DNA from: Sesamum alatum
Lineage: Eukaryota; Streptophyta; Magnoliopsida; Lamiales; Pedaliaceae
Reading direction: 5' to 3'
NCBI GenBank assembly: GCA_034509735.1
Contig: JACGWO010000004.1
Span: 11,513,395-11,577,394 of the forward strand
DNA: 64,000 nucleotides
Shown here: positions 13,036-26,610 of the stretch, piece after piece
How the letters are laid out: every line of letters starts with the position of its first letter
Numbering within the stretch: the stretch's first letter is position 1
Notes under the pieces: model-generated
Told to the model about the DNA's origin: nothing
Databases searched by the model: none
What the model saw: the letters and a program-made list of their open reading frames with translations, nothing else
Translations under genes and position numbers: made by a program

Positions 13036-13502
13036 TATCATAAAAATTTAAAAATTAACACCACAAGAGGAATAAATATTAAAATTATTACTTAATAAAG
13101 AACATATAAGAAAATGGTATAGATTATTATTTCAATTTTTGAAGTATCACGAAAAGTAAGATATAATAAATAAAACGACATCATGATTAAGAATAAAACA
13201 TCAATTTAGCCACATGAGATGAGTGTAAAAATATTGAAATTTAATAATCGACATAAGTATATGAATAGAGGATAAAGATTAACATGATTGAAAGATTATG
13301 GGAAAAAAAAATTAATACCATAGAAAAGTGTAAAATGTCACTGGAGCCATAGAAAAAGCAATGAGAAGAATTAAGTATACGAAGGGTTAAATTGTGATAT
13401 CATTCAATGGAGAATAGAAAATTGGCAGTGTTTACCTACAAATGTGATGGAGACCATGATCATTAGGTAATAATTTAAGATATATAAAAATTAAAATAGT
13501 AT

Positions 13503-13815
13503 AATAATTTTGGAGATATGATTTGGATAAATATAAATAATATTTAATATATATTAAAAGATAACATTTCCAACCAGTTAGATTTTTCTTGATAATTAAA
13601 AATTCAATTATAAATTTTGGATATAAGATTTTGGATAAATACAAAAATAATTATTTAATATGTTTAAAATAGATGATGTTTCTAACCATTAAGATTTTTT
13701 CTTGATAATTCTCTTTTTATAATCTTGGAGATAAGATTCTGGATAAATACAAAATAAATAATTAATATATTAAAAATAAATAATGTTTTCAACCAATGAG
13801 ATTTTTCTTGCCAAT
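13503..13815. repeat. Three tandem copies, ~110 bp unit
   Basis: Three copies share a GGAGATAAGATT-like start, GGATAAATACAAA, a run of AATAATTAATAT, and CCAAC(C)A..GATTTTTCTTG. The last motif sits at about 13581, 13692 and 13800. No coding potential. Confidence 0.65.
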
Positions 13816-14720
13816 AAAAAAATTTAAAATTACCAGAAATTAGTACGTGGTCAAAAATTGACTTAATTGTGGTCAATTATCGTTTTGCTATATATATATA
13901 TATATATAGAAGTCTGTGGTTTGGTAAGTGATATACAGGAATCTCTATTTAATTAGGGTTAAATGTACTTTATCTCGATGAGCTATACTTCAAGTCTCAA
14001 TTACCCGCTTAAACTAGTAGGCAACGGCATGCTTGATACGAGGGAATGAGTTAGAAAGGGAATGGGTATTTTTAATCTTATCCAAAACACATATTTAGTA
14101 TAACTTAGGAATGGCAATAATCATCCATTTGGGAATGCCCATTCCCATAAGTATCAGATTAGGCATTCTCACATTTACGCATGGTTTTAGCTATTCCCTA
14201 TGGATTGGGAATATATTTTTTTTACATTGTTAAATAATTTTAATAAAATTATAGTTGCTAGATTTATAGTCACAAAATTATGTATTATTTGAATACATTA
14301 AATAAAATAAATATCAATATAAAATATTTTAAATATGTGTTACCAAAATATAAAATATTATAATATAAAAAAATTAAATTTTAAATATATTATCAAAATA
14401 TAATATAAAGTACTAACATCTTTATATGATTTTTTTTACCAAATATTACTATAAGGCCCCGTTTACTATGAGTATCCGATTAACTGGCTGATACGATTAT
14501 CTTTAATTAAATGAATGATAAAAAAGTACTGAATTAATTATAAGTTGTTTATTTACATGTATTGTTGCATCAGGATAAAATTTAGTTATGTATGTGGAAC
14601 AGTGATTAATACAAGGCCCATGGTCTAGTATCGGGCTCCTGCACCTCAAAGTAATCACTATACTAAGCTATACTATTTTCTTATTTAGGTTAATACATCA
14701 AAGTAAAAGGAGCCTAAGTA
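13816..14720. other. Intergenic DNA, no gene seen
   Basis: AT-rich with a TA microsatellite near 13881-13908. GGCCCCGTTTACT at about 14455 resembles the start of Tourist-like MITEs, but I could not find a matching inverted end. Confidence 0.5.
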
Positions 14721-14785
14721 CACTCAAAGAAAATTCACCATTGGCTACAAATTTATCGACTACGGACTAAAATCATAGTAAATAA

Positions 14786-17006
14786 TGAAGGACAAGCGGA
14801 TTCGCCGGGGAGCGCGAGTGGAAGCGAGAAGCATGAAAAGTACGTAAATTTAAACAAATAAATAAATGTAATCCCAAGGGGTGTACCCTTTGGGTGCTCA
14901 ACCGGGGTTCGATGTAGGATGTGTTAACATAAAGCGCACATTGTACATAGGGCATAGATGAACTAGAAAGCTAGGAAAGCATAATTAATCATTACCTTTG
15001 TAGTTTTCACACGTGTGTGCGGCTACTTTGCTTTGTTCCTTCTTCGAAATGTCCACCAAGTTCAAACGTATGAACTCTCCAAAGGTGATCCACACCACGC
15101 GAGAAGAAACACACGTTTTCTTGCTAGAAGAAAATGGGTTTAGAAGGAATCGATTTAAGAAGATAAACAATATGATTAGTGTGCTTCTTAAACTTACTTT
15201 GTTCTCCCCTTTTGATCCAAGATCAAATGAAGAACACTAGTAAGAGAGGGAGAGAGGTGGCCGAAAGTTTAGAGAGAGGAGTGGTCGATTTTTTTTCTTC
15301 TTTTCCTAGAAAAGATGAATTGTGAAAACTCTTGCATAGGTGTTAGTATATACTCATATATATACATAATTAATGTGATTATTGGAATGTGTCTAGTTTC
15401 ATCTTAGGATGTCTAGATACATCCCAATCAATCACCATTAATTCTTCAATCAAGCCTACAAACTTTTAAGGTATGATCAAATCATACCAAAAGGGAAGGG
15501 CTTGACTGGAGTTGATTTGTCTCTTACCAAAAGAGACAAGTCAACTACCACCTAGCATTCCAACATGGCCGAATTTTGCTCCCTCCAAGGTAGCATTTTC
15601 GACTATGCTTATTTAAGGAAGAAGTCCAACTTCTTCCTATTCCAAAATAGGAATTAATTCTCCTCTCGGGTCAAAATTTAACGGACCGGGTTTTTATCAT
15701 AATCCAATTACGACGAACCCAAAATTAAATCCAATTTAATCTAATTGTCCTTTTAAATAATCCCCGTTGATCTTTCAATCCAATCAATCAAAAGATCCAA
15801 CATCTCAACTTTTCATATTTTAATCGATAAATTCCATTTATCGATAAAAACGAGGGTCCGATACAATATCGGTCCGTCCATCCAATGGACAATCCCTTAA
15901 GTAATCCAATTACTTATTCATCCTTCGAAATTGAGTCCAAGTCAATCTCTCAACCTTTTCGGTGATTTGTGTGTGACCCTTTAGGTTCACCCTCAACTAG
16001 ACTTGGGCCCGTGTCCCCACAAGGGCCCGTTACCATGGGGTGGCCGTCTGCAACGGTCTATGGTACTAGAGACATAGGTGAATGTTGGCATGAACATTTA
16101 GGCACTGATTCCTTACGGGTACGGTTCTTTCCGTCTACCGTCTCCCGGCCTTAGTCTAGGGTATGGAATTGGGCACCGGTTCCCATCCTTGACTAGGCAT
16201 CTATGCTTAATACTCGAGACTACGCATGCCTCATTGCGTCGACACAGGGAAACCATTCCCTGTTTCGACCAAAAACCACTGTGGCCACAGCTTTAAACAG
16301 CATTGAACGTGTCTCCGAGTGTATAGGAGATACCTCTGTCACATACTGACAGGGGACGGATCCTCTTCTTGGAACCCACCGTCCTCGCTACACATTTTGA
16401 CTGCACTGGACAAGGCTTATAATGATCATCTTACAGAATGATCACTTCTCGCCAGATCCAAGACACAGCCGTCCTGTGCACGTGGATGCCATGGTTCCTC
16501 AAGTCTGAGGACTACTCCCGTACTATCGGAACCGGGGAAATCCAATCATACCGATCAAGCCTCAAGGCTTCCATATGATGATCCCCGCGAGTTCAGTCTA
16601 GTTGGCTCGACCCCAGTCGACCAACCCATCAAAGATCGTGTAGGCGTCCCACGCCTATCGCCGATGAAACACGACACTCATCCAATGAACACGACTCTTT
16701 GATGCAAGTCTCCATAGGACTCTCGATGCCCTGTCTCGAGGTCCTCGACTTGGAGCATTTCAGACCCAACTCTTAATCATGACCCAATGCGTGGCCCAAC
16801 TGCATGAGTTGTTAATCGTGGTCTTTAGGCATTTGTTGCGATATAAGTAAAACACCATTTTAACATATGTAAAATGAGCGCAACAAAGAAGGTACCATTG
16901 GTGACGAACACTCATTTTATTCATCACATAATATTACATTACATCAAGTTGTCAAATAGGTTACAAAACGCCACACCTATTGGCTTTCTGATCACCTATT
17001 CTAGTA
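14786..17006 (-). repeat. A1 3' LTR
   Basis: On the minus strand it runs from TACTAGAATAGG (canonical TGTTAGAATAGG, so the terminal TG has mutated to TA) to TCCTTCA, 2221 bp. It contains the CTGTGGCCACAG palindrome near 16270, and a TATA-rich promoter-like stretch near 15342-15370 (reverse). The Met-rich open frames on either strand are not genes. Confidence 0.9.
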
Positions 17007-17020
17007 ATCTCCCACCTGAC

Positions 17021-20000
17021 CTAAAGACAATCACGCATTGACCTCAAACCCATCTTATCGAGATACTGAGTAATGGGAAACTTGCGACACGGGCTTTAGT
17101 AAGTGGATCTGCTATGTTTTTTTGCGGAGCTGACTCGGTCCATCCGAACGTCACCCCAGCTAACTATCTCTCTAAGTAGATGGTAGCGTCTAAGAATATA
17201 CTTGGATCGTGATGTGATCTCGGTTCCTTTGGCTAGCGCTATCGCTCCATTGTTATCATAGAAGATAACTACAGGCTTAGCAATGCTAGGCACTACACCC
17301 AACCCTTAGATGTAGCTCATCAACCAAAACTGTCTCCGTAGCAGCTTCCAAAGCCGCTATATATTCAAAACTCTATGGTGGAGTCCGCCGTGGTAGTCTA
17401 CTTTGAATCCTTCCAAGTAACCACGCCACCATTTAGTCTGAACACAAAAATCAGACTGAGAACTTGGCATCAATCATCATCATCCGACTGGAAGCTAGCA
17501 TCACTATAGCCTTCCAGTATCAGTTCTCCACCACCGTAGATCAAGAACATGTCCTTAGTCCTTTTCAGGTACTTCAGGATAGTCTTGACTGCACTCCAGT
17601 GTGCCTCCCCGGCACACGACTGATATCGACTAGTTTACGCTCAAAGCGAAAGCCACATCAGGTCTAGTGCACTGAACAACATACTGTATGGTGCCTACAG
17701 TTGAAACATAGGGGATGCCCAACATCCGTTTAAAATCCTCATCAGTCTTAGGAGACTGCTTCTTGGATAACTTAATTCCATGCCTCATAGGAAGGAATCC
17801 TCGTTTTGAGTTCTCCATCTTGAATCTTTTCAAAACTTTTCTCAATATACGAGGACTGGGCCATTCCTAATATCCTTCTAAATCTATCCCTGTAGATCTC
17901 AAGGATGTAGGATGCCTCGTCCATATCCTTCATAGAGAATTGTGTTGACAACCAGGCTTTAGAGGTTCCCAACATCTTAGCATCATTCCCAATGAGCAAG
18001 ATGTCATCCACATAAAGTACTAGAAACGCAACCGAGCTCCCACTGATCTTCTTGTATACACAAGGATCGGACTCATTCTTGATGAATCATATCCCCGTAT
18101 GACTTCATCAAAACGTATGTTCTAGCTTCGAAAAGCTTGTTTGAGGCCATAAATTGACCTTTGGAGATGGCAGACCTTCTGCTCTTCTCCAACAGATGTG
18201 AAACCTTCCGGTTGATCGATATAGATCTCTTCCTCTATGAAACCGTTGAGGAAGGCGGTTTTCACGTCCATCTGCTATATTTCATAGTCATACCATGCTG
18301 CTATGGCAAGCAGTATCCGAATGGACTTAGCCATTGCTACGGGCGAGTAGGTTTCCTCAAAATCGACCCTAGATCGCTGAGTGTAACCCTTCGCCACAAG
18401 CCTGGCTTTGAAGGTTGTAACCTCCCCGTCAGCTCCATGCTTACGTTTGTAGACCCATTTACACCCTACGGGTTTTATCCCTTTGGGTGGGTCCACTAGG
18501 GTCCAAACCCGATTTGTACCCATCGAGTCCATCTCGGATTTCATAGCCTCAATCCACTTATCCGAATCGATGTCCGACATCGCTTCTCCGTACGTCTTTG
18601 GATCATTACCCAACTGGCCGGTCAGGCCCAGAAATCCATACCTATCAGGTGCTTGGGATACTCTGGCCGACCTACGGAGGACTGGAACATTATCAGTGGG
18701 AAACCATTGGCTCAGGTGTCACTGCCGCCTCATGGGGTACCTCACTTGATTCCTGAAGGAGTACCTCATCGCGCCGACTATCCGATGGAAAACCTTTTTC
18801 CAAGAACATAGCGTTTCGCAAGACAAAACCCTTTTTCTCCAAGGGATCATAGAAATAATACCCCGCAGTTTCTTTCGGATAGCCGATAAACCTGCATAAA
18901 CTAGACCTTGAGTCCAGCTTATCTCCCACTAATCTTTTGACATATGCGGGGCAACCCCACACTTTCAAGTATTTGTAGGAGGCAGGCTTGCTATGACATA
19001 TCTCATATGGCGTCTAGGATATCTTCTTAGATGGAGCCAAGTTCAAAACTTTGGCCGCCGTCTCAAGAGCGTATCCCCAGAAGGATAAGGGGAGTTCGGT
19101 AAAACTAATCATGGATTCGGACTATGTCCAACAAGGTCCGATTCCTCCTTCAGACACACCATTAAGCTGTGGTGTTCCAGGAGGGGTGCACTGAGAGAGA
19201 ATCCCTTTCTATTTTAGATAATCAATAAACTCACCACTCAAATACTCTCCACCTCGGTCCGACTGAAGGGCTTTGATCTTTCGACCAGTTTGGTTCTCTA
19301 CTTCAAGTCTGTATTCCTTAAACCTTCTAAAGGCTTCAGACTTGTACCTCATCAGGTAAACATAACCATACCATGAGTGATCATCGGTAAAGGTTATGAA
19401 GTACGAGTACCCACCTCTAGCCTGAGTATTTAGTGTGCCACAAACGTCCGTATGGATCAAATCCAACAGACCGTTGGGTAGCGTGCTTTGTCCAACAAAG
19501 GATTTCTTGGTCATCTTTCCCTTCAGACAGGATTCACAGGTCGGTAGGTTGTCTAAATCATCTATTTCTAGACTCTTTGAGTCCACCAACCTTCTTATCC
19601 TATCTTTAGAAATATGACCTAATCTCGCATGCCATATCTGTGCGTTATCATGATTATCATATTTTTCGTTTGTGTTCCTCAGTCATAATCCAATTAGACT
19701 GTTGAAGTATGTACAAACCATTCACCAATGTACCAAGCAAATGAGAAAATACCATCCTTTATAATGAAAAAACCATTTTTATTGATGGTAAAGGAATATC
19801 CCTCCTTGTCAAGGACCGGGATAGGTACAATATTTTTAATCATGCTAGGTACATAGAAACAGTCGTTTAGTACAATCCTAACATGACTACTAATGGCTAA
19901 CTCCATTGATCCTACGGCTTCCGCAGCAACGGCCTTGCTATCTTCTAGCCTCAGGATCATCTCATCCTTGGTTACCCTTCTGCTTCTTTGCAGTGCCTGC

Positions 20001-20947
20001 AAATCATTGCAGATGTGAGCACCACACCCAGTATCCAATACTCACGAAGCAGAATTAATTATCATGTTTACTTCAGCCACAAACATACCTGGGTTGGAGA
20101 GGAGTTGTGGGTACTCCCTCTTCCAATGCCTCTTTCCTTTGTAATGCATGCAGACATCATTTGCCTTGGACCGCTGAGAACCACGGGCCTTCCCTTTCCC
20201 TTTGCCCATCCCATCGGGGCAATAGGGGCGCCTAGAGCGCGAGCAGGGGCTGCAACCGTCTTCCTTTTTCCCTTCTTCCTCTTCCAACGTCCCACTCTCT
20301 TGCCATTCGCCTTGGAGGTCGAAGCCTCTCCTATCAATACCGCCAGCGTTGACTTGTGGGTCGTTGCCTCGTATTGAACCAGTATGTTGATCAACTCATG
20401 AATAGACTTCTCAAGTCCATTCATGTTGTCGTTTGCAACAAACGGGTCATAGGACGGAGGAAGCGACTGGAGGATCACGTCAATGTACGTGTCATTGTCA
20501 AGCCCAGCTTTAAGGTCCTCGAGTTTCTCCACTAGGGACAACATCTTAACCTCATGACTTTGTACAGACGATCCTTCAGCAAGCTTGGTGCTAATGCTTT
20601 TGTGGCGGGCATATCTAATATGCCTATCAGGAACCGCATAAACCTCGTTCATGCGGAGCATTATGGCGGAGACGTTGTCCAGCCTCTCATATTGCTTCTG
20701 GATGTCATTAGACATTGAAGCCAATATGATACTGCGCACTTTCCTATTGCCCTCATGCCATTTTTTTGAACGTCAAACGTTTTACTGGCGTGGACCCCTC
20801 CGGTAAGTCGCTCGGCGGTGGCTCATCCATGACGTAGCCTTGGTTCTCGAAATCGAGGACAATCCTCAGGTTTCTCAGCCAGTCCGAGTAGTTCATTTCG
20901 TTGAACTTATTAGTCTCAAGTACCATGGTTAATGGATTCTTAGACAT
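17021..20947 (-). pseudogene. A1 gag-pol polyprotein, decayed
   Basis: It reads as one copia polyprotein in order on the minus strand. The gag start MSKNPLTM is at 20947. A CCHC knuckle lies near 20150 with its second and third Cys changed to Tyr (CMHY...REYP, both TGC to TAC). The protease DTG is near 20037. The GAG-pre-integrase CESCLKGK is followed by integrase HTDVCG and SDRGGEY (19589-19209), the integrase C-terminal region (18968-18693), RT (18613-17772, YVDD near 18010) and RNase H (17302-17096, DNNGA). It is broken by many frameshifts and stops, for example a TAG just after DYLK near 19215. The ancestral stop is at 17021-17023, followed by the polypurine tract GGTGGGAGAT. It cannot supply functional protein. 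Confidence 0.92.
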
Positions 20948-22015
20948 ATCTACAATTATAAAAAATGTAAAAGCACAAATTAGCAGATGATGGTAATATT
21001 ATTATTCAAGTTAAAGACATGGTCTTTTAGTCTTTAACCCTCCTACTATTTATACGAAAGTCCACCATTCTCAAGCAGAGTTTCGGGAAACCATTTCCTT
21101 GTGGGCTTGGGATCCACAAGCGTAATCTCCATGCCCTGCTTTTACGATTCACATGAAGAAGACCTCATGGTAGATATCCAATATCATTCTTATCCTATGA
21201 GATTCCCAATATGTTTTGCCTCACCTATTCGCATGGTTCCGAGGACTCCAAGCGAACCATGTTACTCAGTGTTGGGCTCGACCCATCAACCAAATCATGC
21301 CTCAAACTGTCGCCCCCCACGACTCGTGAGACAGGAAAATAGCGAGTGCAGTCTCTTTGTTCACAACAATGGTGCAGCTTTCCCCTAGTCCAAGTGTGCC
21401 ACGACTCGTGAGACCACAATTGGGTAGTGGTAGCTTCCTCACCACATTGCTGTGGATGGAAGACTCGGACAGATCAAAATACCATTTTAATCTAAGTCCG
21501 TTCTGGGCCTAATATTTAATTTGGTCCAACCAAATGAGAGCTTAATAAACGACTGAGACCTCATCACATTAAGGTGTTTTAGCATGCATAAATATCCAAT
21601 ATTTGAAGCGATTAAATAAATACGTCGCATGTAGAAAACATAGCATACCCCTGTTAGGATGATCACAAGCCCAACTTATGCGACCCACTGAGCTAGCAGT
21701 GAGTCTATGGTCTGTCTAGGGTGGTCCTATATTATTACAAAATAATATACCATTGTCACTCCAATGGGCCTTGTGATTATCTTGTTTCACGCCTTGATGC
21801 TCCACCTTGACTCTCCGACTCCATGGGCTTGTTAAAATTAAAACCTCACCAAAACTACCCACTCTCATTACAATTGAAAGTAATACATGGGAAATAAATA
21901 ACAAGCCTTAACATATGAGGCTGAAATACGGGAGATGATAGTCCCAGAACAAGAGGCACGCAGGCCCCACTCAACAAAAATATAAATGACATACATACAT
22001 CCATACACAAGGTCT
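20948..22015 (-). other. A1 leader, gag-proximal part
   Basis: This is untranslated leader between the A2 insertion point and gag. On the minus strand it carries two palindromes, CACGAGTCGTG (21401-21411 and 21318-21328), then TATAAATAG (21046-21054) about 100 bp before the gag start. The same arrangement is found in A2, B1 and B2. Its right edge is fused to the truncated A2 LTR through the shared AGGGC at 22016-22020. Confidence 0.8.
21046..21411 (-). promoter_or_regulatory. Promoter-like module before A1 gag
   Basis: Paired CACGAGTCGTG palindromes 83 bp apart, then TATAAATAG 99 bp before the gag ATG. The call rests on conservation in all four leaders of this window; function is inferred. 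Confidence 0.4.
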
Positions 22016-23955
22016 AGGGCATCGAGAGTCCTATTGAGACTTGCGTCAAGAGTCGTGTTCATTGGATGAGTGCCGTGTTTCATTGACGACAGGCGTGGGA
22101 CGCCTACACGATCTTGATGGGTTGGTCGACTGGGATCGAACCGACTGGACTGACTCGCGGGAATCATCAAATGGAAGCCTTGGAGGCTTGGTCGGTATGA
22201 TTGGTTTTTCCCCAGTTCCGATAGTACGGGAGTAATCCTCAGACTTGAGGAATCATGGCAGTCGCGTGCACATGATGGCTGTATCTTGGATCTGGGGAGA
22301 GGTAATCATTCTGTAAGATGATTATCATAAGCCTTGTCCAGTGCAGTCGGAATATGTAGCGAGGATGGTGGATTCCAAGAAAAGGATCCGTCCCCTGTCA
22401 GTATGTGACAGAGGTATCTCCTATGCACTCGGAGACACGTTCATGCTGTTTGAAGCTGTGGCCACAGTGGTTGGTCGAACAGGGAATGGTTTCCTGTGTC
22501 GACGCAATGAAGCATACGTGGTCTCGAGTATTAAGCATAGATGCCTAGTCAAGGATGGGAAACCGACGCCCAATTTCATACCCTAGACTAAGGCTGGGAG
22601 ACGGTAGACGGAAGGATCGTACCCGTACGGAATCGACACCTAAATGTTCACACCAATTCACCTAGTCTCTAGTGCCATGGACCGTTGCTAAACGGCCACC
22701 CATGGTAACGGGCTCTTGTGGGACACGGGCCCAAGTCTAGCTGAGGGTGAACCTAAAGGGTCACACACAAATCACCGAGGAGGTTGAGAGATCGACTTGG
22801 AGTCAATCTCGAAGGATAAAATAAGTAATTGGATTACTTAAGGGAAAGTCCATTAGATGGATGGGCCGATATTGTATCGGGCTTTCGTTTAATCGGTAAA
22901 TTGGATTTTCGATTAAATATGGAAAGTTGAGACGTTGAGACGTTGGATCTTTTAATTAGATTAAAAGATCAACGGGAATAATTTAAATGGACATTAAATT
23001 GGATTTAATGTTGGATTCATCGTAATTAGATTACGATAAAACCCGGTCCGTTAAATTATACCCGAGAGGAGAAATAATTCCTATTTTGGAATAGGAAGAA
23101 GTTGGACTTCTTCCCTTAATAAACATGGCCGACATGCTCCCTTGGAGGAAGCAAAATCAGCCATGTTTCGTGCTAGGTGGTACGTTGACTTATCTCTTTT
23201 GGAAAAGAGAGAAATCAACTCCAATCAAGCTCTTCCCTTTTGGTATGATTTGATCATACCATAAATTTTGGTAGGCTTGATTGAAGAATTGATGGTGATT
23301 GATTCGAATGAATCTAGACATCCTTGGATGAACCTAGACACATTTCAATAATCACATTAATTATGTATATACATTAGAATATACAACACCAAGCATAAGT
23401 GATTCATTATTCATCTTTTTTTTAGGAAAAAAGAGAAGCTAAAAATCCTCTCCTCTCTCTCAAACTCTCGGCCTCTCTCCCTCTCTTACACTTGTGTTTT
23501 TCACTTGATTTTGAATCAAGAAGAAGAACAAAGTAAGTTTAAGAGAGCACTAATTCATAGTGTTCTTCTCTTAAACCGATTCCTTCTTAAACCCGTTCTT
23601 TTCTAGCAAGAAGAATGTGTGTTTCTTCTGGTGTGGTGTGGATCACCTTTGGAGAATCCATACGTTTGGATTTCGTGAGCATTCCGGGGAAGGAACAACG
23701 CTAGTAGCCGGGAGCATACGCTAAACAATCAAAGGTAACGATTTTACTACGCTTTGATTGATTTAATATACATATATGCCCTATGTGTTTAAATATATAT
23801 TTTTAATATTTACACATCCTACATCGAACGCCCGGTTGAGCACCCAAGGGTACACCCCTTGGGTTTCGTTTATTTAAATTAGATTTAAATTTACGCACTA
23901 TTTCCTCGCTTTCTCGCTTTCGCTCGCGCTCCCGGGCTGATCCGCTTGTACTTCA
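22016..23955 (+). repeat. A2 5' LTR, 5'-truncated
   Basis: It aligns with the A2 3' LTR from position 42202 onwards, so the first ~295 bp are absent. It ends in TACTTCA two bases before the primer site. Scattered substitutions separate it from the 3' LTR. The junction with A1 leader shares 5 bases (AGGGC). Confidence 0.9.
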
Positions 23956-23957
23956 AG

Positions 23958-23969
23958 TGGTATCAGAGC
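23958..23969 (+). other. A2 primer-binding site
   Basis: TGGTATCAGAGC is complementary to the 3' end of plant initiator tRNA-Met, the usual copia primer. It lies 2 nt after the LTR. Confidence 0.95.
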
Positions 23970-25674
23970 CCGGTTCGATGTAAGGGGCATAGATCTATGT
24001 GTTTGGCAATGATCTACTTGCTTTTTAAATGGCTTTTATTGGCATGTTAGATTACATAAATATATGAATAATATGATGATTCAATTGTTTGGATTTAATG
24101 GACTTTTGACATGCTTAATTTTGTTATATTGGATCTAAAATTGCATACTTATTTTCAGAATAATATTACTGTTATTGTGCTGAAACAATTTTGAAGAAAA
24201 AAAAAATATTTCGATCAGACCGGCAGTGGCCGCGCGCAGGCGGGTGCCGTTTTGTGCCGTTTTTTCGACTTTTCCCGGAAAAATTGATTTTCTGTATTTT
24301 CTACACAATATTCTGAAAATATTTTAATTTTGCATCTTTGATTTTGGAATAATTGGATTATTCCTTGAATTAAATTTGCTTAATTAATTTGGGATTAATA
24401 CATGCATTGGATGCATTGTTTAAAATGTCCATTAAATTTAAAATTTGAATTTTGCATATTATTTGTATGTTTATGCTTTTGTCATGTTGGACATCACTTG
24501 GGTATTTGGAATATCCATTGGTTATTTATGCATGATTATTTGGAATAATTGTGTTATGTGAGTTGATGGAATCAACATGGGATGATCACAAGAGCCCTAG
24601 ACCTTATGTATGGATGAATGTATGATCATTTATTTTCTGTTGGGTGGGGCCTGCGTGCCTCTTGTTTTTGGGACTACCATCTCCCGTATTTTCAGCCTCA
24701 TGATGTTAAGGCTTGTTTTCTTTATTACCAATGTATTACTTTCAGTTGTAATGAGAGTAGATAGGATTGGTGAGGTTTTAATTTTAACAAGCAATTGAAG
24801 TCGGAGACCCCAAGGAGAAGCATCAAGGCGTGAAACAAGAAGCACTTCAAGGCCCATTGGAATGACAATGGGTTTATTATTATTGTAATAATTTAGGACC
24901 ACCCTAGACAGACCATAGACTCACTGCGGGTTCAGTGGGGTCGCATAGGTTGGGCTTGTGATCATCCTAACAGGGGTATGCTATGTTTTTATGCATGCGG
25001 CGTTTTTTATTTATCGCTTTAAATATTGGATATTTATGCATGCTAAAACACCATAATGTGATGAGGTCTCGGTCACACTCAAAACTCATTTGGTTGGACC
25101 AAATTAAATATTAGGCCCAGAACGGACTTGGATCAAAATGGGATTTTGGTCTGTCCGAGCCTTCCATCCACAGCAATGTGGTGAGGAAACTACCACTACC
25201 CAAGTGTGGTTTCACGAGTCGTGGCACACTTGGACTAGGGGAAAGCTGCACCATTGTTGTGAACAAAAAGACTGCGCTCGCTGTTTCCCTGTCTCACGAG
25301 TCGTGGGGGGAGACAGTTTGAGGCATGATTTGGTTGATGGGTCGGGCCCAACACTGAGTAACATGGTTCGCTTGGAGTCCTCGGAACCATGCGAATAGGT
25401 GAGGCAAAATATCTTGGGAATCTCATTGGATGAGAATGATATTGGATATCTCCCACGAGGTCTTCTTCATGTGAATCGTAAAAAGCGGGGCATGGAGATT
25501 ACGCTTGTGGATCCCAAGCCCACTAGGAAATGGTTTCCCGAAGCTCCACTTGAGAGTGGCGGACTTTCGTATAAATAGTGGGAGGGCTAAAGGCTAAAAG
25601 ACCAAGTCTTCAACTTAAACAATAATATTACCATCATCTGCTAATTTCTGCTTTACTTTTTCATTAATGTAGAT
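23970..25674 (+). other. A2 leader
   Basis: About 1.7 kb of untranslated leader. Only a short GC-rich patch (about 24220-24262) stands where A1, B1 and B2 have long GC-rich hairpin arrays. No coding frame is supported. Confidence 0.8.
25213..25578 (+). promoter_or_regulatory. Promoter-like module before A2 gag
   Basis: CACGAGTCGTG at 25213-25223 and 25295-25305, and TATAAATAG at 25570-25578, 105 bp before the gag ATG. Spacing and sequence match the other three leaders. Confidence 0.45.
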
Positions 25675-26605
25675 ATGTCTAAGAACCCATTAACCATGAT
25701 TCTCGAGACTAACAAATTCAACGGAACGAACTACTGGGACTGGCTGAGAAATCTGAGGATTGTCCTCGGTTTCGAGAACCAAGGCTACGTCTTGGATGAG
25801 CCGCCACCGAGCGACTTACCGGAGGGGTCCACGCCTGAAGAACGTTTGACGTTCGAGAAATGGCATGAGGATAATCGAAAAGTACGCAGTATCATACTGG
25901 CTTCGATGTCTAACGACATCCAGAAGCAGTATGAGAGGCTGGACAACGTCTCCGCCATAATGCTCCGCATGAACAAGGTTTATGCGGTTCCGGATAGGCA
26001 TATTAGATATGCCGCCACAAAAGCATTCTTTGGCACCAAGCTTGCTGAAGGAGCGTCTGTACAAAGTCATGGGGTCAAGATGCTCTCCCTAGTGGAGAAA
26101 CTCGAGGACCTTAAAAGCTGGGCTTAACAATGACACGTACATTGACGTGATCCTCCAGTCGCTTCCTCCATCCTATGAACCGTTCGTTGTAAACTATAAC
26201 ATGAACGGGCTTGAGAAGTCTAGTCATGAGTTGATCAACATGCTGGTCCAATACGAGGCAACGACCCACAAGTCGGCGCCGGCGGTATTGATAGGAGAGG
26301 CTTCGACCTCCAAGGCGAATGGCAAGAGGGCCGGACGCTGGAAGAGGAAGAAGGGCAAAGGGAAGACGGTTGTGGCCCCTGCTCGTGCTCCGGGCGTCCC
26401 TATTGCTTCGGTTGGACCGAGCAAAGGGAAAGGGAAGGCCCGTGGTTCTCAGCGGTCCAAGGCAAATGATGTCTGCATGCACTGCCAAGGGAAAGGGCAT
26501 TGGAAGAGGGAGTGCCCACAACTCCTCTCCAATGCAGGTATGTTTGTGGTTAAAGTAAATATGATTACTAATTCTGCTTCATGGGTATTGGATACCGGGT
26601 GTGGT
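25675..26605 (+). pseudogene. A2 gag and protease start (interrupted)
   Basis: Gag starts MSKNPLTM and is open to 26127, where an A run (26113-26116, four instead of the three in A1) shifts the frame. Gag resumes in another frame with the intact knuckle CMHCQGKGHWKRECP (CX2CX4HX4C) and the protease active site LDTGCGA. B1 inserted within a few codons of that DTG, so protease, integrase and RT are separated by 12.3 kb from gag. The continuation is at 38921. No functional polyprotein is possible. Confidence 0.93.
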
Positions 26606-26610
26606 GCTCT

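Noticed and set aside
14140..14230. Possible MITE with GGGAATG motifs
   Set aside because: Repeated GGGAATG/CATTCCC words are seen, but I could not define inverted ends or a target duplication.
18161..18749. Plus-strand open frames of 88-112 codons
   Set aside because: They are shadows on the opposite strand of the A1 RT remnant, which has recognisable RT motifs on the minus strand.
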